Assembly: GCF_003144245.1 (NCBI RefSeq)
Contig: NW_020289975.1
Location: 2,809,496-2,873,495 of the forward strand
Length of the DNA: 64,000 bases
Source of the DNA: Jaminaea rosea
Taxonomy: Eukaryota > Basidiomycota > Exobasidiomycetes > Microstromatales
Direction: 5' to 3'
Part shown: positions 21,746 through 32,754 of the stretch, piece by piece
How positions within the stretch are numbered: position 1 is the first letter of the stretch
How the letters are laid out: each line of letters starts with the position of its first letter
Position numbers and translations under genes: made by a program
The notes under the pieces: model-generated
Told to the model about the DNA's origin: nothing
The model's input: only the letters and a program-made list of their open reading frames with translations
Database searches by the model: none

Positions 21746-23374
21746 TCAGAATGTGATCGTGCTGGTCCCACCAAGCTTGGGCGACTGCGGATACGGCGGG
21801 ACTTGTCTCGAGGGGTCCACTCCATCCCGCGCCTGTCGCTGCTGCCCACTTGGCATCCCGTTCCCGTTCAACCCAGCAGGCACGTCCAGTCCAAACGCCG
21901 CGCCATTCGGCACCACCGCAGCGCCGCTGACTATTCTCTGTCCCATATCGCTTTCCACACTACTACTGAACACCAACGGCGAGCTCCCATTCGTGAGCGT
22001 TCGCTTGTGTCCCCCTGCCTCCGCGCCTTCGGCGCCTGCTGCGCCTGAGCTACTCCTTCTCTTTCCCTTGCTGCTGGACAGGCTCGACCGACGCTCCGAG
22101 ACGCGCGGCTGTAGACTCATGCCTGAGGTGGAGCTGCGTGGTGAGGTTGGCGGAGAGGTGGGCGAGATCTTGCCCGGGGAAAAGGGAAGCGGAGGCGGAG
22201 GTATTGAGGAGGGCGCATCTGCTGAACCAGGCCGTGCTGACGGCGCTGAGGAAGATTGCTGCTGCTGCTGCTGCTCCTGCGCTCTACGCTCTCCGATCGC
22301 CCTCTGCACCTCCGGCGAAGCCTGCAGTGAGCGGTCGATGAGCTGCTGGCTCATGAGGTCGACAAAGCTTCGCTCGAGATCGGAACGTTGGCGTAGGGTT
22401 GCGCCGCCGCCGCTAGCTGACGACGATGATGTCGCCTCAACATGGCCCAGCGCATGAAAAGGCTCCATCTCTGCCCTCAAAACAGCATCACTCTGCTCCC
22501 TCATCTGCAGTGCCCCGACGCCTAGCTTGTCCATCTCTCCCGCCAGGGCCTCGATGAACTTGTGCGCCTCCGCAAGCGTCTTAATCTCCCCTACACCGGG
22601 CGAAACATCGCCTAGCAAGGGCAAGATTTGCCTCATGGCCATGATTGTACTCGTGTACGTCTGACGCAGTACGGCGACGAGATCTCCGACTGTATGCCTT
22701 GGCAACAACTGCCTGAGAAGAGGAGGGCGAGCAGGTGCGGTAACGAGGAATAGCTCTGCGCTGGCCAGAGAAGCCAAGAGGGCCAAATGCCAATACGACC
22801 AAGGCGAGGCAGCTCGACCTGCTGCTGCTCCTCCCAGCCCGTTGAGCCAGGACAGTACCGCAAAGATGGCGCTGTTGACGACCCACCAGAGGAGGCTCTC
22901 CCTGAGCCCAATGACCATGTATTCCCTCACTGTAAGCGCCCCTCGCCAATCCAGTACAGCGATTCCAAATCGATCGTAGGCGAAACGTCGCACTGAGTCG
23001 GTGAGGACATCATGGCTTCTTCTGAGAGCAATGAAGAAGCGCTCCCCACTCGGCCCGACCTTATCTGGGTGATGCACCTTTGCCAGTCGACGGAAGGAAC
23101 GCTTCACTACCTCCACGTCGGCCTCTACATCTACGTCGAGGAGGCGATACGCTGTTGGCTCGCTCGAGGAGAGAGATGTGCTGAATTGATAGGCCAAGTA
23201 GGCACCGATGAGGAGAATCCGCGTGCGGGTTGCGTGGCTGTGGGCCTGTTGTGGAGTTGTAGGCCGGGGCAGGAGATGCGAGGTATAGAGGGCGTCTAAG
23301 AGGTACTTTGTAGCGAGAGAGGGGAGAAAGGCCCATCCTAGCCAGGGAGCGTAGGAGATCAGGGCCGAGGACAT
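21746..23374 (-). CDS. Membrane-anchored DnaJ (J-domain) protein
   Basis: Hsp40 co-chaperone that should stimulate an Hsp70 at a membrane, probably the ER or mitochondria. Intronless, 542 aa. The J domain is at residues ~74-138 with the catalytic HPD tripeptide at 102-104 (KVHHPDKVG) and the usual RRFAYDRFG end. Hydrophobic segments flank it at about 11-30, 52-65, 161-180 and 196-212, so the J domain lies between membrane segments. The C-terminal half is disordered, with a poly-Gln run (QEQQQQQQ) and Ser/Pro-rich stretches. This differs from Sec63, which has the J domain in a lumenal loop followed by a large Brl domain. The target Hsp70 and compartment are unknown. It shares a 200-bp divergent promoter with the Ngl2-like nuclease. 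Confidence 0.88.
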   Translation of the reverse strand: MSSALISYAPWLGWAFLPSLATKYLLDALYTSHLLPRPTTPQQAHSHATRTRILLIGAYLAYQFSTSLSSSEPTAYRLLDVDVEADVEVVKRSFRRLAKVHHPDKVGPSGERFFIALRRSHDVLTDSVRRFAYDRFGIAVLDWRGALTVREYMVIGLRESLLWWVVNSAIFAVLSWLNGLGGAAAGRAASPWSYWHLALLASLASAELFLVTAPARPPLLRQLLPRHTVGDLVAVLRQTYTSTIMAMRQILPLLGDVSPGVGEIKTLAEAHKFIEALAGEMDKLGVGALQMREQSDAVLRAEMEPFHALGHVEATSSSSASGGGATLRQRSDLERSFVDLMSQQLIDRSLQASPEVQRAIGERRAQEQQQQQQSSSAPSARPGSADAPSSIPPPPLPFSPGKISPTSPPTSPRSSTSGMSLQPRVSERRSSLSSSKGKRRSSSGAAGAEGAEAGGHKRTLTNGSSPLVFSSSVESDMGQRIVSGAAVVPNGAAFGLDVPAGLNGNGMPSGQQRQARDGVDPSRQVPPYPQSPKLGGTSTITF

Positions 23375-23574
23375 GCCGCTGATGCTGCTGATTGGAACAA
23401 TGAGGATGCAAGTGTTGGTTGCGGAGAAAACAAGTGAGGTGGAGTCGCCGTCGGGGCCAGATGCAATCGACGCTCTCTCGTCTGTCCGTGCGTCCGTCGA
23501 TGAGGCGGACCAGCGTCAAGACCTTCGTGCCGCTCAACGGTACCTTTTCCTCCAGATTGGTCTGCGCAATCAAG
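23375..23574. promoter_or_regulatory. 200-bp divergent promoter (J-protein / Ngl2-like)
   Basis: Bounded by ATG 23374 (minus) and ATG 23575 (plus). The Ngl2 frame is open upstream across this interval but has no earlier in-frame ATG after 23419, so it is taken as 5' leader and shared promoter. Confidence 0.6.
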
Positions 23575-25365
23575 ATGGTGGCGCCGCAACACAATGGGAG
23601 CGACGAGACGTCCAACGCCCAGAGAAGCATACCTGAAAACAGCAAGCAGAGCAATGGCAGCGCCGGCGCTAACGATAAGGCTGCAGGCAAGGGCAAAGGC
23701 AAGAACAAAGGCTCATCCCCAGCGCTCGACCCCGCCATAATCGAAGCAAAGCGTAAAGCTCGCGCCGAGAAGAAGGAGCGTGAGGAGCAAGAACGTGTAC
23801 GAAAGGAAGAAGAAGCCGCAAGTGGAAGCGCACCTATTGCAGTAGACGCTCAGGGTCGTCCGCTATACCGACCGAGAGAATGGGCAGCTGTCAATGCAGT
23901 CGATGGTGTTGAGCAGCAGCATGGTCAGCCATTACAATCACGATCTTGTCGCCCCCGCATCAAAGTCCTCAGCTGGAACATGCTCGCCCAAGGTCTAGTC
24001 CGCCGCAAGCTATTCCCAGGAAGTGATGCCATGCGCTGGAAGGACCGTGAAGCAGGCCTGTCCGCCGAGCTGCTAGGGCACGGATTCGACGTTGCCTGCT
24101 TGCAGGAGGTGGATAGGGTGGAGACGCATACAGCTACGCTCAGCAAAGCTGGATACTCGCATCTGTACGCCAAGGGGTACGCGCAGAAGCAGCATGGCTT
24201 GATGCTTGCCTGGAGAAGCAGCTCACGTAGGCAGGGGGCGAAACCACCGCTCTTTGAGGAGAAGCCTGCGGCGAGTAGGATCGTGTATCTGGACGACGAA
24301 GAAGTGGCTGCCGGAAGGACGGGCTGCTCGAGGGTGACGAGGAACATCGGAATTGTGGCTGCTTTGCCCTTCGTGAAGGAAGACGCCCAGCCTGCCGCGG
24401 ACCCAGGCGGTATCATCCTCGCTACAACGCACCTGTTTTGGCACCCAATGCACGGCTACGAGCGGCTCAGACAAGTCGGGCTCCTTGTGCGGGCAATCGA
24501 CCGCTTCAGACGGTCCTCAGTAGGGAACGACACCATCGCGCCCGTGTGGGCAGATTGGGCAGTCGTCTTCGCGGGCGACTTCAATGATCAGCCGCACTCA
24601 GCCAGCTATGCCTGCTTGACGGGCAGGCTGCCCATCGATGAGCATGGGAGGGAGGAGATCAGACAAAGCTCTGTCGTACACAAGAGCGTTGATGAGAAGA
24701 GGGAGAGGGAGAGGCAGACTGGTGCGGCTGCGCTGCAGGAGGAGAAGCAGGGGCAGGCGGCATCTACGTGCGAGGAGCAGGAGAGCGATGCGCTGGACGA
24801 GGCGGAGGCTGAGGACGCGGAAGGTGAAGGAGAGGAGGAAGAAGAAGGGGGAGCAGACGATCAGATCCTCAAGAATTGTCGTCCTGCCACTCCCTCTGAC
24901 GGCCTCCTCAGGCTGGAGGAGCTGGAAGCCCTCTTCGACCTCTCCTCCTGCTCGGTCTCTTCATCGACTCCTCCTCGTCACCTGCGCTCAGCGTATGGCT
25001 CCTCCTTTCCTCAACTATGCGGACAAGACGAGAGTGACAATCTCTTCTCAACGCCTACTCGAGGGCGGGAGCGATGGGACGATCCAGACTGGAAGGAGGG
25101 AGATCCCAATGTGCACACTTGGCTGGCGGGGACACAAGCTGGATGCGAGCCCATGTGGACTCTCTTCTCGAGCTTGTTCAGCTTGACGCTGGACTTTATC
25201 TTCCTCTTCCCTAGGACGAAGAGCGAGGGAAAGGAAGGGGTAGAGTATCCAAAGGTGACAAAGCTGCTGAGGACGCATAGGACGGAGGTGCTCAAGGAGG
25301 GCTTGCCCAGAAAGGGCATCTGCGTTAGCGATCATGTGGCCATTGGGGCTGAGCTGGAGCTATGA
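23575..25365 (+). CDS. NGL2: Ngl2-like endonuclease/exonuclease/phosphatase family RNA exonuclease
   Basis: Mg-dependent 3' exonuclease of the Ccr4/Ngl family; yeast Ngl2 trims the 3' end of 5.8S rRNA. 596 aa, no intron. An N-terminal Lys/Glu-rich helix (AIIEAKRKARAEKKEREEQE) precedes the catalytic fold: KVLSWNMLAQGLVRRKLFP (metal-site Asn), VACLQEVDRVE (catalytic Glu), ATTHLFWHP, VVFAGDFNDQPHS (Asp/Asn) and the C-terminal ICVSDHVAIGAELEL (Asp-His). An acidic insertion (EAEAEDAEGEGEEEEEGGADD, about residues 405-425) interrupts the C-terminal third. The start is the first ATG of the frame after the promoter. Ngl-type rather than Ccr4 deadenylase, because there are no leucine-rich repeats and the NMLAQ-LVRR-LFP signature is present. 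Confidence 0.92.
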   Translation: MVAPQHNGSDETSNAQRSIPENSKQSNGSAGANDKAAGKGKGKNKGSSPALDPAIIEAKRKARAEKKEREEQERVRKEEEAASGSAPIAVDAQGRPLYRPREWAAVNAVDGVEQQHGQPLQSRSCRPRIKVLSWNMLAQGLVRRKLFPGSDAMRWKDREAGLSAELLGHGFDVACLQEVDRVETHTATLSKAGYSHLYAKGYAQKQHGLMLAWRSSSRRQGAKPPLFEEKPAASRIVYLDDEEVAAGRTGCSRVTRNIGIVAALPFVKEDAQPAADPGGIILATTHLFWHPMHGYERLRQVGLLVRAIDRFRRSSVGNDTIAPVWADWAVVFAGDFNDQPHSASYACLTGRLPIDEHGREEIRQSSVVHKSVDEKRERERQTGAAALQEEKQGQAASTCEEQESDALDEAEAEDAEGEGEEEEEGGADDQILKNCRPATPSDGLLRLEELEALFDLSSCSVSSSTPPRHLRSAYGSSFPQLCGQDESDNLFSTPTRGRERWDDPDWKEGDPNVHTWLAGTQAGCEPMWTLFSSLFSLTLDFIFLFPRTKSEGKEGVEYPKVTKLLRTHRTEVLKEGLPRKGICVSDHVAIGAELEL

Positions 25366-25657
25366 TTGTATTCAAATGTAGCAAGAGGATAGCAAGACTG
25401 TATACAATAGAAGGTCAACCAGTTGAGCGATGCAACCGCTGTTGAGAATTGATGCAAGAAATGGCCGGGGCCCGTGCGAGGTGAAAAGCCGCCGACCCTC
25501 CGCCTGCCGCCATGTTCAGGGCCTTTGGGTCCGGCCCGCATCGCTTATCCATCTTTCCTTTGCTCCCACCACTTCAACTTCCAATCAACATCCCTCTATC
25601 ATCGCGGCGACACAAAGAGACATATCGCTACCCCCTGTTCCATCTCGCCCGGCCAAG

Positions 25658-27436
25658 ATGCCAGTCACAGGCGACTACTTCATCATTTCGACCAGCCTGC
25701 GTGGTCTGCCCCAGTACATGCGGGACGTACTTGTCCCCATGCACAAGTCCAAGGTCAAGTTCCTCGGCAGTCTTACCACCCCTGGAGGATATGAGGAGGT
25801 TATGGCCGCTGTCTGTGACGCCTGGGGGATCACACGTGATCAGGGGCAGCTGGCGCTGCTCGACACTTGCGAGGAGGAGGAGGACGACAATGACGACGAC
25901 GCCACTACGACGACGGCCACTGTCAGCTCCGCCGACTCTTCCTTTGAAAGCTCTCGTCGTCATCACCGTCGCAACAAGGCAGCAGCGACATTCGGCGCCC
26001 TCATGACGGCAGAGAAGGAGCCTGCTCAGCTGATCTCCTCCCAGCGCGAGTGGGAACTCTTCTGGGATGAGCACCGCGATGACATCAGCGAAGAGCGCGG
26101 TTGGTGGTTCGAGATCGTCGAGCGTCCGAGTCTGCCCTTCGCCTTCACGATGGCCGCCAACATCAGCGAGAAGAAAGGGGCGGCCAGCACCACCGCATCT
26201 CAGACGACGGCAGCTCGCACGTCCACCCCTCCCGCGCAACCTGGCTCCAGCAGCGGCTCAAGCACTACGAGCGCCGTTCCTCCTCCCTCTCGTGACAATG
26301 GCACGACCTCTGCTCATCCCTTTGCCGACATCCCTGTGCTCGACCGTGTCAAGGACAGTGTTCTGCAAGCCTTTGGGCAACGCGTCCCTCAGAACGGCAC
26401 CGAGGCCGCGCATCGCGTTCTAGACACGCTGGAGAACATCATTGGTCTCGTGGGACCTGTCAGCGGCGCCACTGCTAGCACCCAACCTGCGCAGCAAACC
26501 ACGAGCGGCAATGCGGCACCAGCTGGCACGGCGTCGACTGCGGCTGCTCGCCCCACGGAAACTGAAGGCGGCAGCTCGCAGACTCACCGCGAAGAAGCTG
26601 CCGCTCAGCCTCTGCCCTCTGCCCGACCCGTCTCTGATCAGCAGCCGCAGATGACCGACTTCGAACGCCTCATGGCACGCTCGCGCGCCCAAGGCGAAGC
26701 ACTCAACGCATTCTTCGGCAACGTCACGCAGCGTCGCGCTGAGCGACTCAACCCCGGCAGCGGCAGCCGGTCCAACGAGTTGGGCAGCGACAACAACAGT
26801 ACCGACACGCCTCCTTCGGAGCCGCTGAGGGAGAGCGAAACACCTCTTGCCAGCCGTCCTGACTCTTCGTATGCCTCTGCTACTGGCACTAGTGCCTATT
26901 CGATCCCATCCGCCGCCGTCTCGACCTCAACCTCGACCTCAAGCGTGCCGGACGCCGTACGAGCTCAGAACGACCACCTGGCCAGCCTATGGGAGAAGCG
27001 CCTCCAGCAGATGGGCCACGAACTGCCCGAGACGCATACGTATCTGAACAGGTTTCCGCAGCAGAGTGTAGGGCGCGCACAGTCTACTACGGCGACCCTT
27101 GAGTCTCAGCAGCCTCAGCAGCCGCCTCCAGAGGACCATGACAAGGGACAGGGCAGGTCCACATCGACCACCTCGCCATCCACCCGATCGGAAGGCAGCG
27201 CCTCTGAGTGGGAGATGCTTCGCCAGGAGACGAACGAGGGCACCGTGGGCGTCAATTCGAGTGCCAACACGAACACCTCTGCCCCCGCCTCCACCTCGAC
27301 TGAGCTGCCCACCATGGTTCCGGCCACCACCACGCCTCCTTCGATCGAGCAGAACAACCAGACGCTGGCTGACGCCTTCACCGAAATGCTCGCGCGTAGC
27401 CGCAATGCTCAGAGCTCCGGCAGCGGCGGCCAGTAG
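25658..27436 (+). CDS. Unknown protein with PB1-like N-terminus and Ser/Thr-rich tail
   Basis: 592 aa, no intron; not assigned to a known family. The first ~165 residues look folded: SKVKFLGSLTTPGGYEEV, MAAVCDAWGIT, LALLDTCEEEEDD, then after an acidic, low-complexity insert LISSQREWELFWDEHRDD and GWWFEIVE. This pattern of strands (KVKFxG, YEEVxxAVxxxWGI, a D/E cluster, then a strand near an Leu-Ile-Ser-Ser start) resembles a PB1-type ubiquitin-like fold; that is a guess from pattern. The remaining 400 residues are Ser/Thr/Ala/Gln rich, with repeated ...ERLMARSRAQGEALNAFFGN and FTEMLARSRNAQ segments that may be related helices. An in-frame upstream ATG (25430) would add 76 residues of leader-like sequence; ATG 25658 follows a pyrimidine-rich leader and begins the structured part. 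Confidence 0.8.
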   Translation: MPVTGDYFIISTSLRGLPQYMRDVLVPMHKSKVKFLGSLTTPGGYEEVMAAVCDAWGITRDQGQLALLDTCEEEEDDNDDDATTTTATVSSADSSFESSRRHHRRNKAAATFGALMTAEKEPAQLISSQREWELFWDEHRDDISEERGWWFEIVERPSLPFAFTMAANISEKKGAASTTASQTTAARTSTPPAQPGSSSGSSTTSAVPPPSRDNGTTSAHPFADIPVLDRVKDSVLQAFGQRVPQNGTEAAHRVLDTLENIIGLVGPVSGATASTQPAQQTTSGNAAPAGTASTAAARPTETEGGSSQTHREEAAAQPLPSARPVSDQQPQMTDFERLMARSRAQGEALNAFFGNVTQRRAERLNPGSGSRSNELGSDNNSTDTPPSEPLRESETPLASRPDSSYASATGTSAYSIPSAAVSTSTSTSSVPDAVRAQNDHLASLWEKRLQQMGHELPETHTYLNRFPQQSVGRAQSTTATLESQQPQQPPPEDHDKGQGRSTSTTSPSTRSEGSASEWEMLRQETNEGTVGVNSSANTNTSAPASTSTELPTMVPATTTPPSIEQNNQTLADAFTEMLARSRNAQSSGSGGQ

Positions 27437-29998
27437 AGCAACCTTGACGCCTGTAGGGCTCAATCGCGCCCACCATTTCGACTCGCTTCCCTTCTTGTCA
27501 CATTCACCCAGATCTCATCGCCACCGACGCGCCTTGCCTATCGGCACAAGCTCCACTTGCTGTCTCGCTTCCTGCCGTCCTGTCTTACTTCTTGTCATCA
27601 ATCCATCTTGTCTCATCACGATCTGCGCAGTGTTAGCCTCCCTGGACCCGCTCACTCCAGTCGCGTCCTCAGCAGTCTACGCGATGCTCCTCCTTATCGT
27701 TACCATCGGCCAACATCACTCGAAAGGTCTATCTTTCACCCCACCGATGACGTCGCCCTTCCACGAATAGCTACATGTGGAGCTATGGCAAACTGACTCA
27801 GAGCTAGAGGTACGATCGCCTGAGTTGTCGACTGTACGAATCGAGGAATTGTCCTTGTACGATGACGAATGAGACGAGTATGGCAATGCTATTCCGCGTT
27901 CATCAGACTACTCTACGCAGAATGCTCCCCCGAGCTAGCCAAGAGAGCGACAACCGTCGCACCGACCTTCTCTGCGCACGCAGCTGCATAAGCATCTTCG
28001 TCAGGCACCGTCGCTCATTTCATTGAAGCGGCGACTACCTGTCAGCGGTAGGGGCCTGTCACTGCGTTGCCCCGTTGCAGTCGGATCATCATCGTTGCCC
28101 CTGCTGGCTCGTGGTCCGGCGTTACCGGCGAACTCACAACGCTTCCTCTGCGTGAATACGTGAACCTCATGCGGCAAACGGCGAACTCAATCGATCGATG
28201 GTTGCTGATGTGACCTGCAACGCTCTAAACCAGCCACAGAAGGTCGTCATGCACCGGCTTTGCCTCCCGCCCGTACCATGATTTGCCGCTGTGAGCTCAA
28301 ATTTCGCAGCTAAGACATGCGTCGCAGCGCTGATTGCAACGCACCCACGAGTACCAAGCAGCTTGGCGGTTCACGTTGGCGCCTTGGCCTTACGCACTCA
28401 GAGTGAGCGCCCCGAGGTGGCTCACTCAAAGAAGTCTACGCCGGCGCTCTACGCCTACACTCTGAGGTACGCCGTGCGGTGCGGCTGCGTCCGGCGTCGC
28501 GTTGCTGCATGCCCGATGACTGGACGACAGAGGGCGAGGATTTTTTGGGCTGTCAAGACGCTACGCATTCTCGGCCGCTTCCACTCCCGTCCTTTGCCCT
28601 TGGCGAGGTGCGAGGACGATCGCCAGGATGAATCCGATCAGAGGAGGATTAACCATCCAATATGAGCGAGCTTGACCCTACCACGACGTCGTCATCATCA
28701 TCATCTTTGGATCTCCCGTTCGTTTGGCCGCCGGAAGCTTGCTGATGATGCACACGCACGCTCGGTCGGTCACTGGCATGCTTCGGGGACCTGGAAAGTC
28801 AGAGTGGGGCGAAGGCAGGATGGGTGATCATGACGACGTCCGGCGGGAACGGCCTGGTACTCGTGGCATGCAAGTGGTCTTTATTCGCCCGAAACCGAGA
28901 CGTCGCGTGAGGGTCCAACTATACTCAGCTTCGACCGCACACCTAGTCGCCTCTCACAATCCCACCCCTTGACAATGGCCGCGAAAGGTGGATTCAATCG
29001 CAGCGAAGTCTGAGCGTGAGATCACGTCGGGGCTCCCGCCCGCTCTGCTCTACTGTAGTCTGTCATGTCGTGCGAGGCATGGTTGTAGAGGGATTGACAA
29101 GCTCGAGCCAGTCTTCGTGAGAAAGCGTACAATCCAGATATTGCTCTCTCGGCATCGTTGCGGTCGTCATGGCCGAGGTGCCATGGCGGCCGCTGCCTTG
29201 GTATCCTTGTAGTCCTGGCTACTGGTCGAGATGAACGGGAGAGGGAAGGGGAGGCGCAAGCGGCGGACACTGTCAAGCCGAGGCAGCAAGCAAGTTTTGG
29301 GCATCCAGCCAGAGGTCGACCGCTTAGAGCCTGGCTAGGTCGCATGCATGGCCGCTCGTCCTATCCCGTCGCCGCTCAAGTGGCGAGACGAGACGAGACG
29401 AAGCGACAGGGACCAAAGCGGCCTGGCGCCTCGTCAGTGTTGCGTCGATTGGCTCAGACCTTCCCTCCGACTCGCCTCGTCCGGTTGGTGCTGCTCAGTC
29501 AAGGTCCGATTCCAAAATCATACCAGCCTCACCCACCGCTACCACGAACGACCGACGGCGACGAGCTACTCACGACGACGACGATCTTCATCTTGCTCCA
29601 TTGAGACGCTCGATTGCTCCTCTCGTCTCCGTCGCCACCAACCAGCAACTGCTCATCGTCGAGACACTGTCCGCATCTTGGCTGATTGGCCAACCCTCTT
29701 ATTCAATCTCGTCGTCGATTGTCCAACCCACGGCCTAAGCAAGCCACACACCCACACCTTCATCCCTTACCACAGCGCATCGCATCGCATAAGTCCAGCT
29801 GCGACAGCGCACGACTACCTACAGCGGACAGCTAAGCAAGCATCGACGACTAACAAGCACGCACACTAGAAGCGGTCGACGGCGCCACTACTACCTGCAT
29901 TGCTCAGCACCGGCTGGCCGAGACGACTACTGCCGCCGCTGCTCCCCACCTCATCATCACCTACTATCACCACATCGCCACCCGCGCCATCGCCTAGC
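27437..29998. promoter_or_regulatory. 2.6-kb interval upstream of the Sfp1 gene
   Basis: No recognised gene, tRNA or transposon. The first ~350 bases are the pyrimidine-rich 3' UTR of the preceding gene. The last ~500 (29500-29998) are pyrimidine/CA rich and look like the Sfp1 leader. Short ATG frames in between (for example 28663-28740) have no matching exons. A long control region would suit a nutrient-regulated growth factor gene, but that is inference. Confidence 0.5.
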
Positions 29999-32301
29999 AT
30001 GACGATGCCAGCACCCATCCCGATTTCTAGGGTCAATGACCCCTCATCGTCCACCTCAGGCTCATCTGGTGGCATTGGCTCATATCGCATGGGTACATCG
30101 TATGGCAACTCCTTTCCCAGCTCCAATAGCGCAGGAGGCAGCGCCAGCTTTCGAGAGGCGATGATGATGGCAACATCCTTTGGCAAGGACGTAAACGAGT
30201 GAGTCGCGCTTGCCTTCCACTCCAAGTCACATCCACGCCAGCATATACTCACCTTTACCGCTCCCGCCCCCGCCTGCTTAGCATCATGGATTACTCGTCC
30301 AATCGCTTTGGCTCATCCGTCGACTCGGAAATGACCATCGCCCCATCCACATCGCAACCGCGCCTCGAATCAACCTTCTGCCGCGACTTCAGCTGCTGTG
30401 GCCAAGAGCTCGATGACCTCCACGACCTCCTCCAGCACTACGAGGAATGCCACGTCCGCTTCGACGACGATGGCATGCCCGGCATGGTAGAGGACGACGG
30501 TAGCTCGTCAGCCGGCTCAGCTTCCACTCCCTCGTCCGTACCGCCGAGTCCCCGTGTCGCTCATCAGCGTGCGGCTACGGCCCCTGGTGGATCCAAGCTT
30601 GGCGGTGGTGCAGGCGCAGCTGGTGGCAATCATAAGCGGGTGTCCACACTTAATACCGATTTGACATCGCAGGGACTCGATTCGACGACGGGTGCCAGCA
30701 AGGGCAAGAAGCGTTCCTTTGGGCAGTATGACGCCAGTTCAAATGCCGGCGTCAATGGCTCCTCGGTCCACCAATCACTGCGCCGAGCTCTCATCGACGG
30801 AGGCGTCGGATCACGCAGCGGCAGGTCATCGCCCTCGGTCTACTCTGCCAATTCACCCTTCTCAACGCCAGGCAGCTCCATCCCGGGCACACCAGTGGGT
30901 GATGACGAGGAGTTCGCCTTCGCCGGTAACAGTGGTTTGTCAGCATTCTCAGCCCTCTCCCTCAGGCAGTCGAACAACGACGACCATCTGCCGGCCTGCG
31001 CACCCCCGAATCTCTTCTTTCCAGCCCCCGGTGCATCAAGTGGCGCAGGTGCCAATGCCACTACGCCGGGCATGCCAGGCCTCAACCTACCCACCTTCAG
31101 CAACAGCATGGTCAACGCAGCACACGCGGCCAGTGGCGCGCAGCCACCGCCTGCGAAGCGCGAGCGCATGACCTCCTCCAACGGAGTAGGCGGACAGGGA
31201 GGCAGTGGTGGCGGCAGCAGCTCGTCAGCCAATGTGGGACCGGGGGGCGAGAAGCTGGACAAGGATGGCAAGCCCATTGAGAAGCCATTCAAGTGCCCCA
31301 ATCCCGGATGCGATAAGGCGTACAAGCAGGCAAACGGACTCAAGTACCACAGACTGCATGGCTCTTGCAATCGCAACCTTGCCGGCAAAGCAGGTAGCAG
31401 CGGTGGTAACAGCAGTAATGGGCCTAGCACACCGACGCCGTCCGGGAGCGCGGCTGCAAGCAAGGGTCCAGGAAGTCCCTCCACCCCTTCGCCTGTCACC
31501 GCAAATGCCAGCGCTGCGCCCACCAAGCCGCCGCAGGCAGCATCGAGCGCTGCACCCAAGCCTGCTCAGCCGCCGCAGAATGCTGCGCAAGCGAAGTCAC
31601 CGCAACCACCCGTGCCACCCAATGCAGCAGGCGCGCCAGTACCGGCAGGAGCTGCTGTGGGAGCGTCAGCAGCCAAAAAGCCGGCCGCTCCCACCACGGC
31701 CGGAGGCGGGCCTGCTCCCTTCCCTCTTCCGCCTAACATCAACTCCGCAGCCCTCGCAGCAGCCGCAGCCCTCCTTCAACGCGGTGGGCCCCTTCCTCCC
31801 TCACTGCAGGGCTCGAACGGACCAATCGATACAGCTTCCCTGCTTAAGACGCTGCAGATGTTGCAGGCGCAAGTGGCCGCGCAGCAGAAGGCCAATGGCG
31901 GTGCCCCCGCACCCGGGGCGACGGGTGCAGCTGGCGCGGGCGCGGCCGCGGTCAAGAGTCCGCCAGCACTTCCCAGCAAAGCGGCCCCGGGTGCCCCCAT
32001 CGGGGCAGGTGGGGCCACGACGGCTACCTCTGGGCAGGCCCGACCGCCTCCTCCGAGGCCGACGGGTGTCACTGCGCCTGGTCAACAGGCCAAGCCTGCA
32101 GGCGCAGCACCGTCAGCACCAGCACCTCCCGCAGGCTTGGCGCCAAAGAAGGCTTCTCCTACCGTCGCAAGCGCACAACCTCGTCCACCTGCTCCACCCG
32201 CTCCTGCCACGGGATCAGCCGCAGGGCAGCAAAAAGCGAGCCCGGCCGCCCCTGCAACATCCTCACCGGCGTCGGCAGCTCAGCAAACCCAAAAGAAGTA
32301 A
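29999..32301 (+). CDS. SFP1: Sfp1-like split zinc-finger transcription factor
   Basis: Activator of ribosomal-protein and ribosome-biogenesis genes, placed downstream of TORC1/PKA in yeast. Exons 29999-30198 and 30282-32301 give 739 aa. The donor splits GA|C so that ...GKDVND joins IMDYSSN. Sfp1 hallmarks are seen: the N-terminal finger FCRDFSCCGQELDDLHDLL followed by QHYEECHVRF (residues ~99-120), and the distant second finger FKCPNPGCDKAYKQANGLKY then HRLHGSCN (~402-430). Both match the fungal Sfp1/JAZF1-type signatures (CxxDLHxLLxHFEECH; KPFKCPxPGCxKAYKxxNGLKYHxLHGxC). Between and after the fingers the protein is Ser/Gly and then Ala/Pro rich (the last 300 residues). An upstream in-frame stretch to 29900 lacks ATG, so the first ATG at 29999 is the start. 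Confidence 0.94.
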
Positions 32302-32754
32302 AGCGGCTCATTAGAAGGGCCCCTCTTCACCACTTGTACTACTAGTCTGGCCATCACACATGCGCTACTACGCAAAGAGCCCGGCCGAGCGGGCTATACC
32401 ATCGTCGCCGCCGCCCAGCGTGGCGCCACGCCCGCCGCTCTCACCATTAAGTATCTCGACCTTCACAGCGTCCGATTCTAATCTCAGTCTCAGGTTCTCA
32501 CTTGTTCCGTATCAGTCAGCCAATACATGCACGCTTTCTCGTCCACCGCCAAGTATGCTACAGTCTTGTCGCTACATTGTCGCTCGCCGCTGACAGGCCG
32601 TGCTGCTCTTCCTCTACGAAAGGTGCGGGCTCAGAATTGATATTTCGAAGTGCGAGCGGCAATGCTACAAGTACATGAATGGTTGTCACGTCACGCGTTG
32701 GGCAGGACGTCGTCCTGTCCAACCGAACCCTCTCCTCCTCATTCCCCTTCTTTA
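32302..32754. other. Convergent 3' interval between Sfp1 and the pseudophosphatase gene
   Basis: About 450 bp between stop codons; 3' UTR sequence only, no gene seen. Confidence 0.55.

Noticed and set aside
23419-23574. 52-codon N-terminal extension of the Ngl2 frame
   Set aside because: The open frame starts at TTG, not ATG; the first ATG is 23575 and the extension would fill the short divergent promoter.
28663-28740. Short ATG frame beginning MSELDPTTT with poly-Ser
   Set aside because: Only 25 codons, ends in a stop with no convincing donor or following exon.
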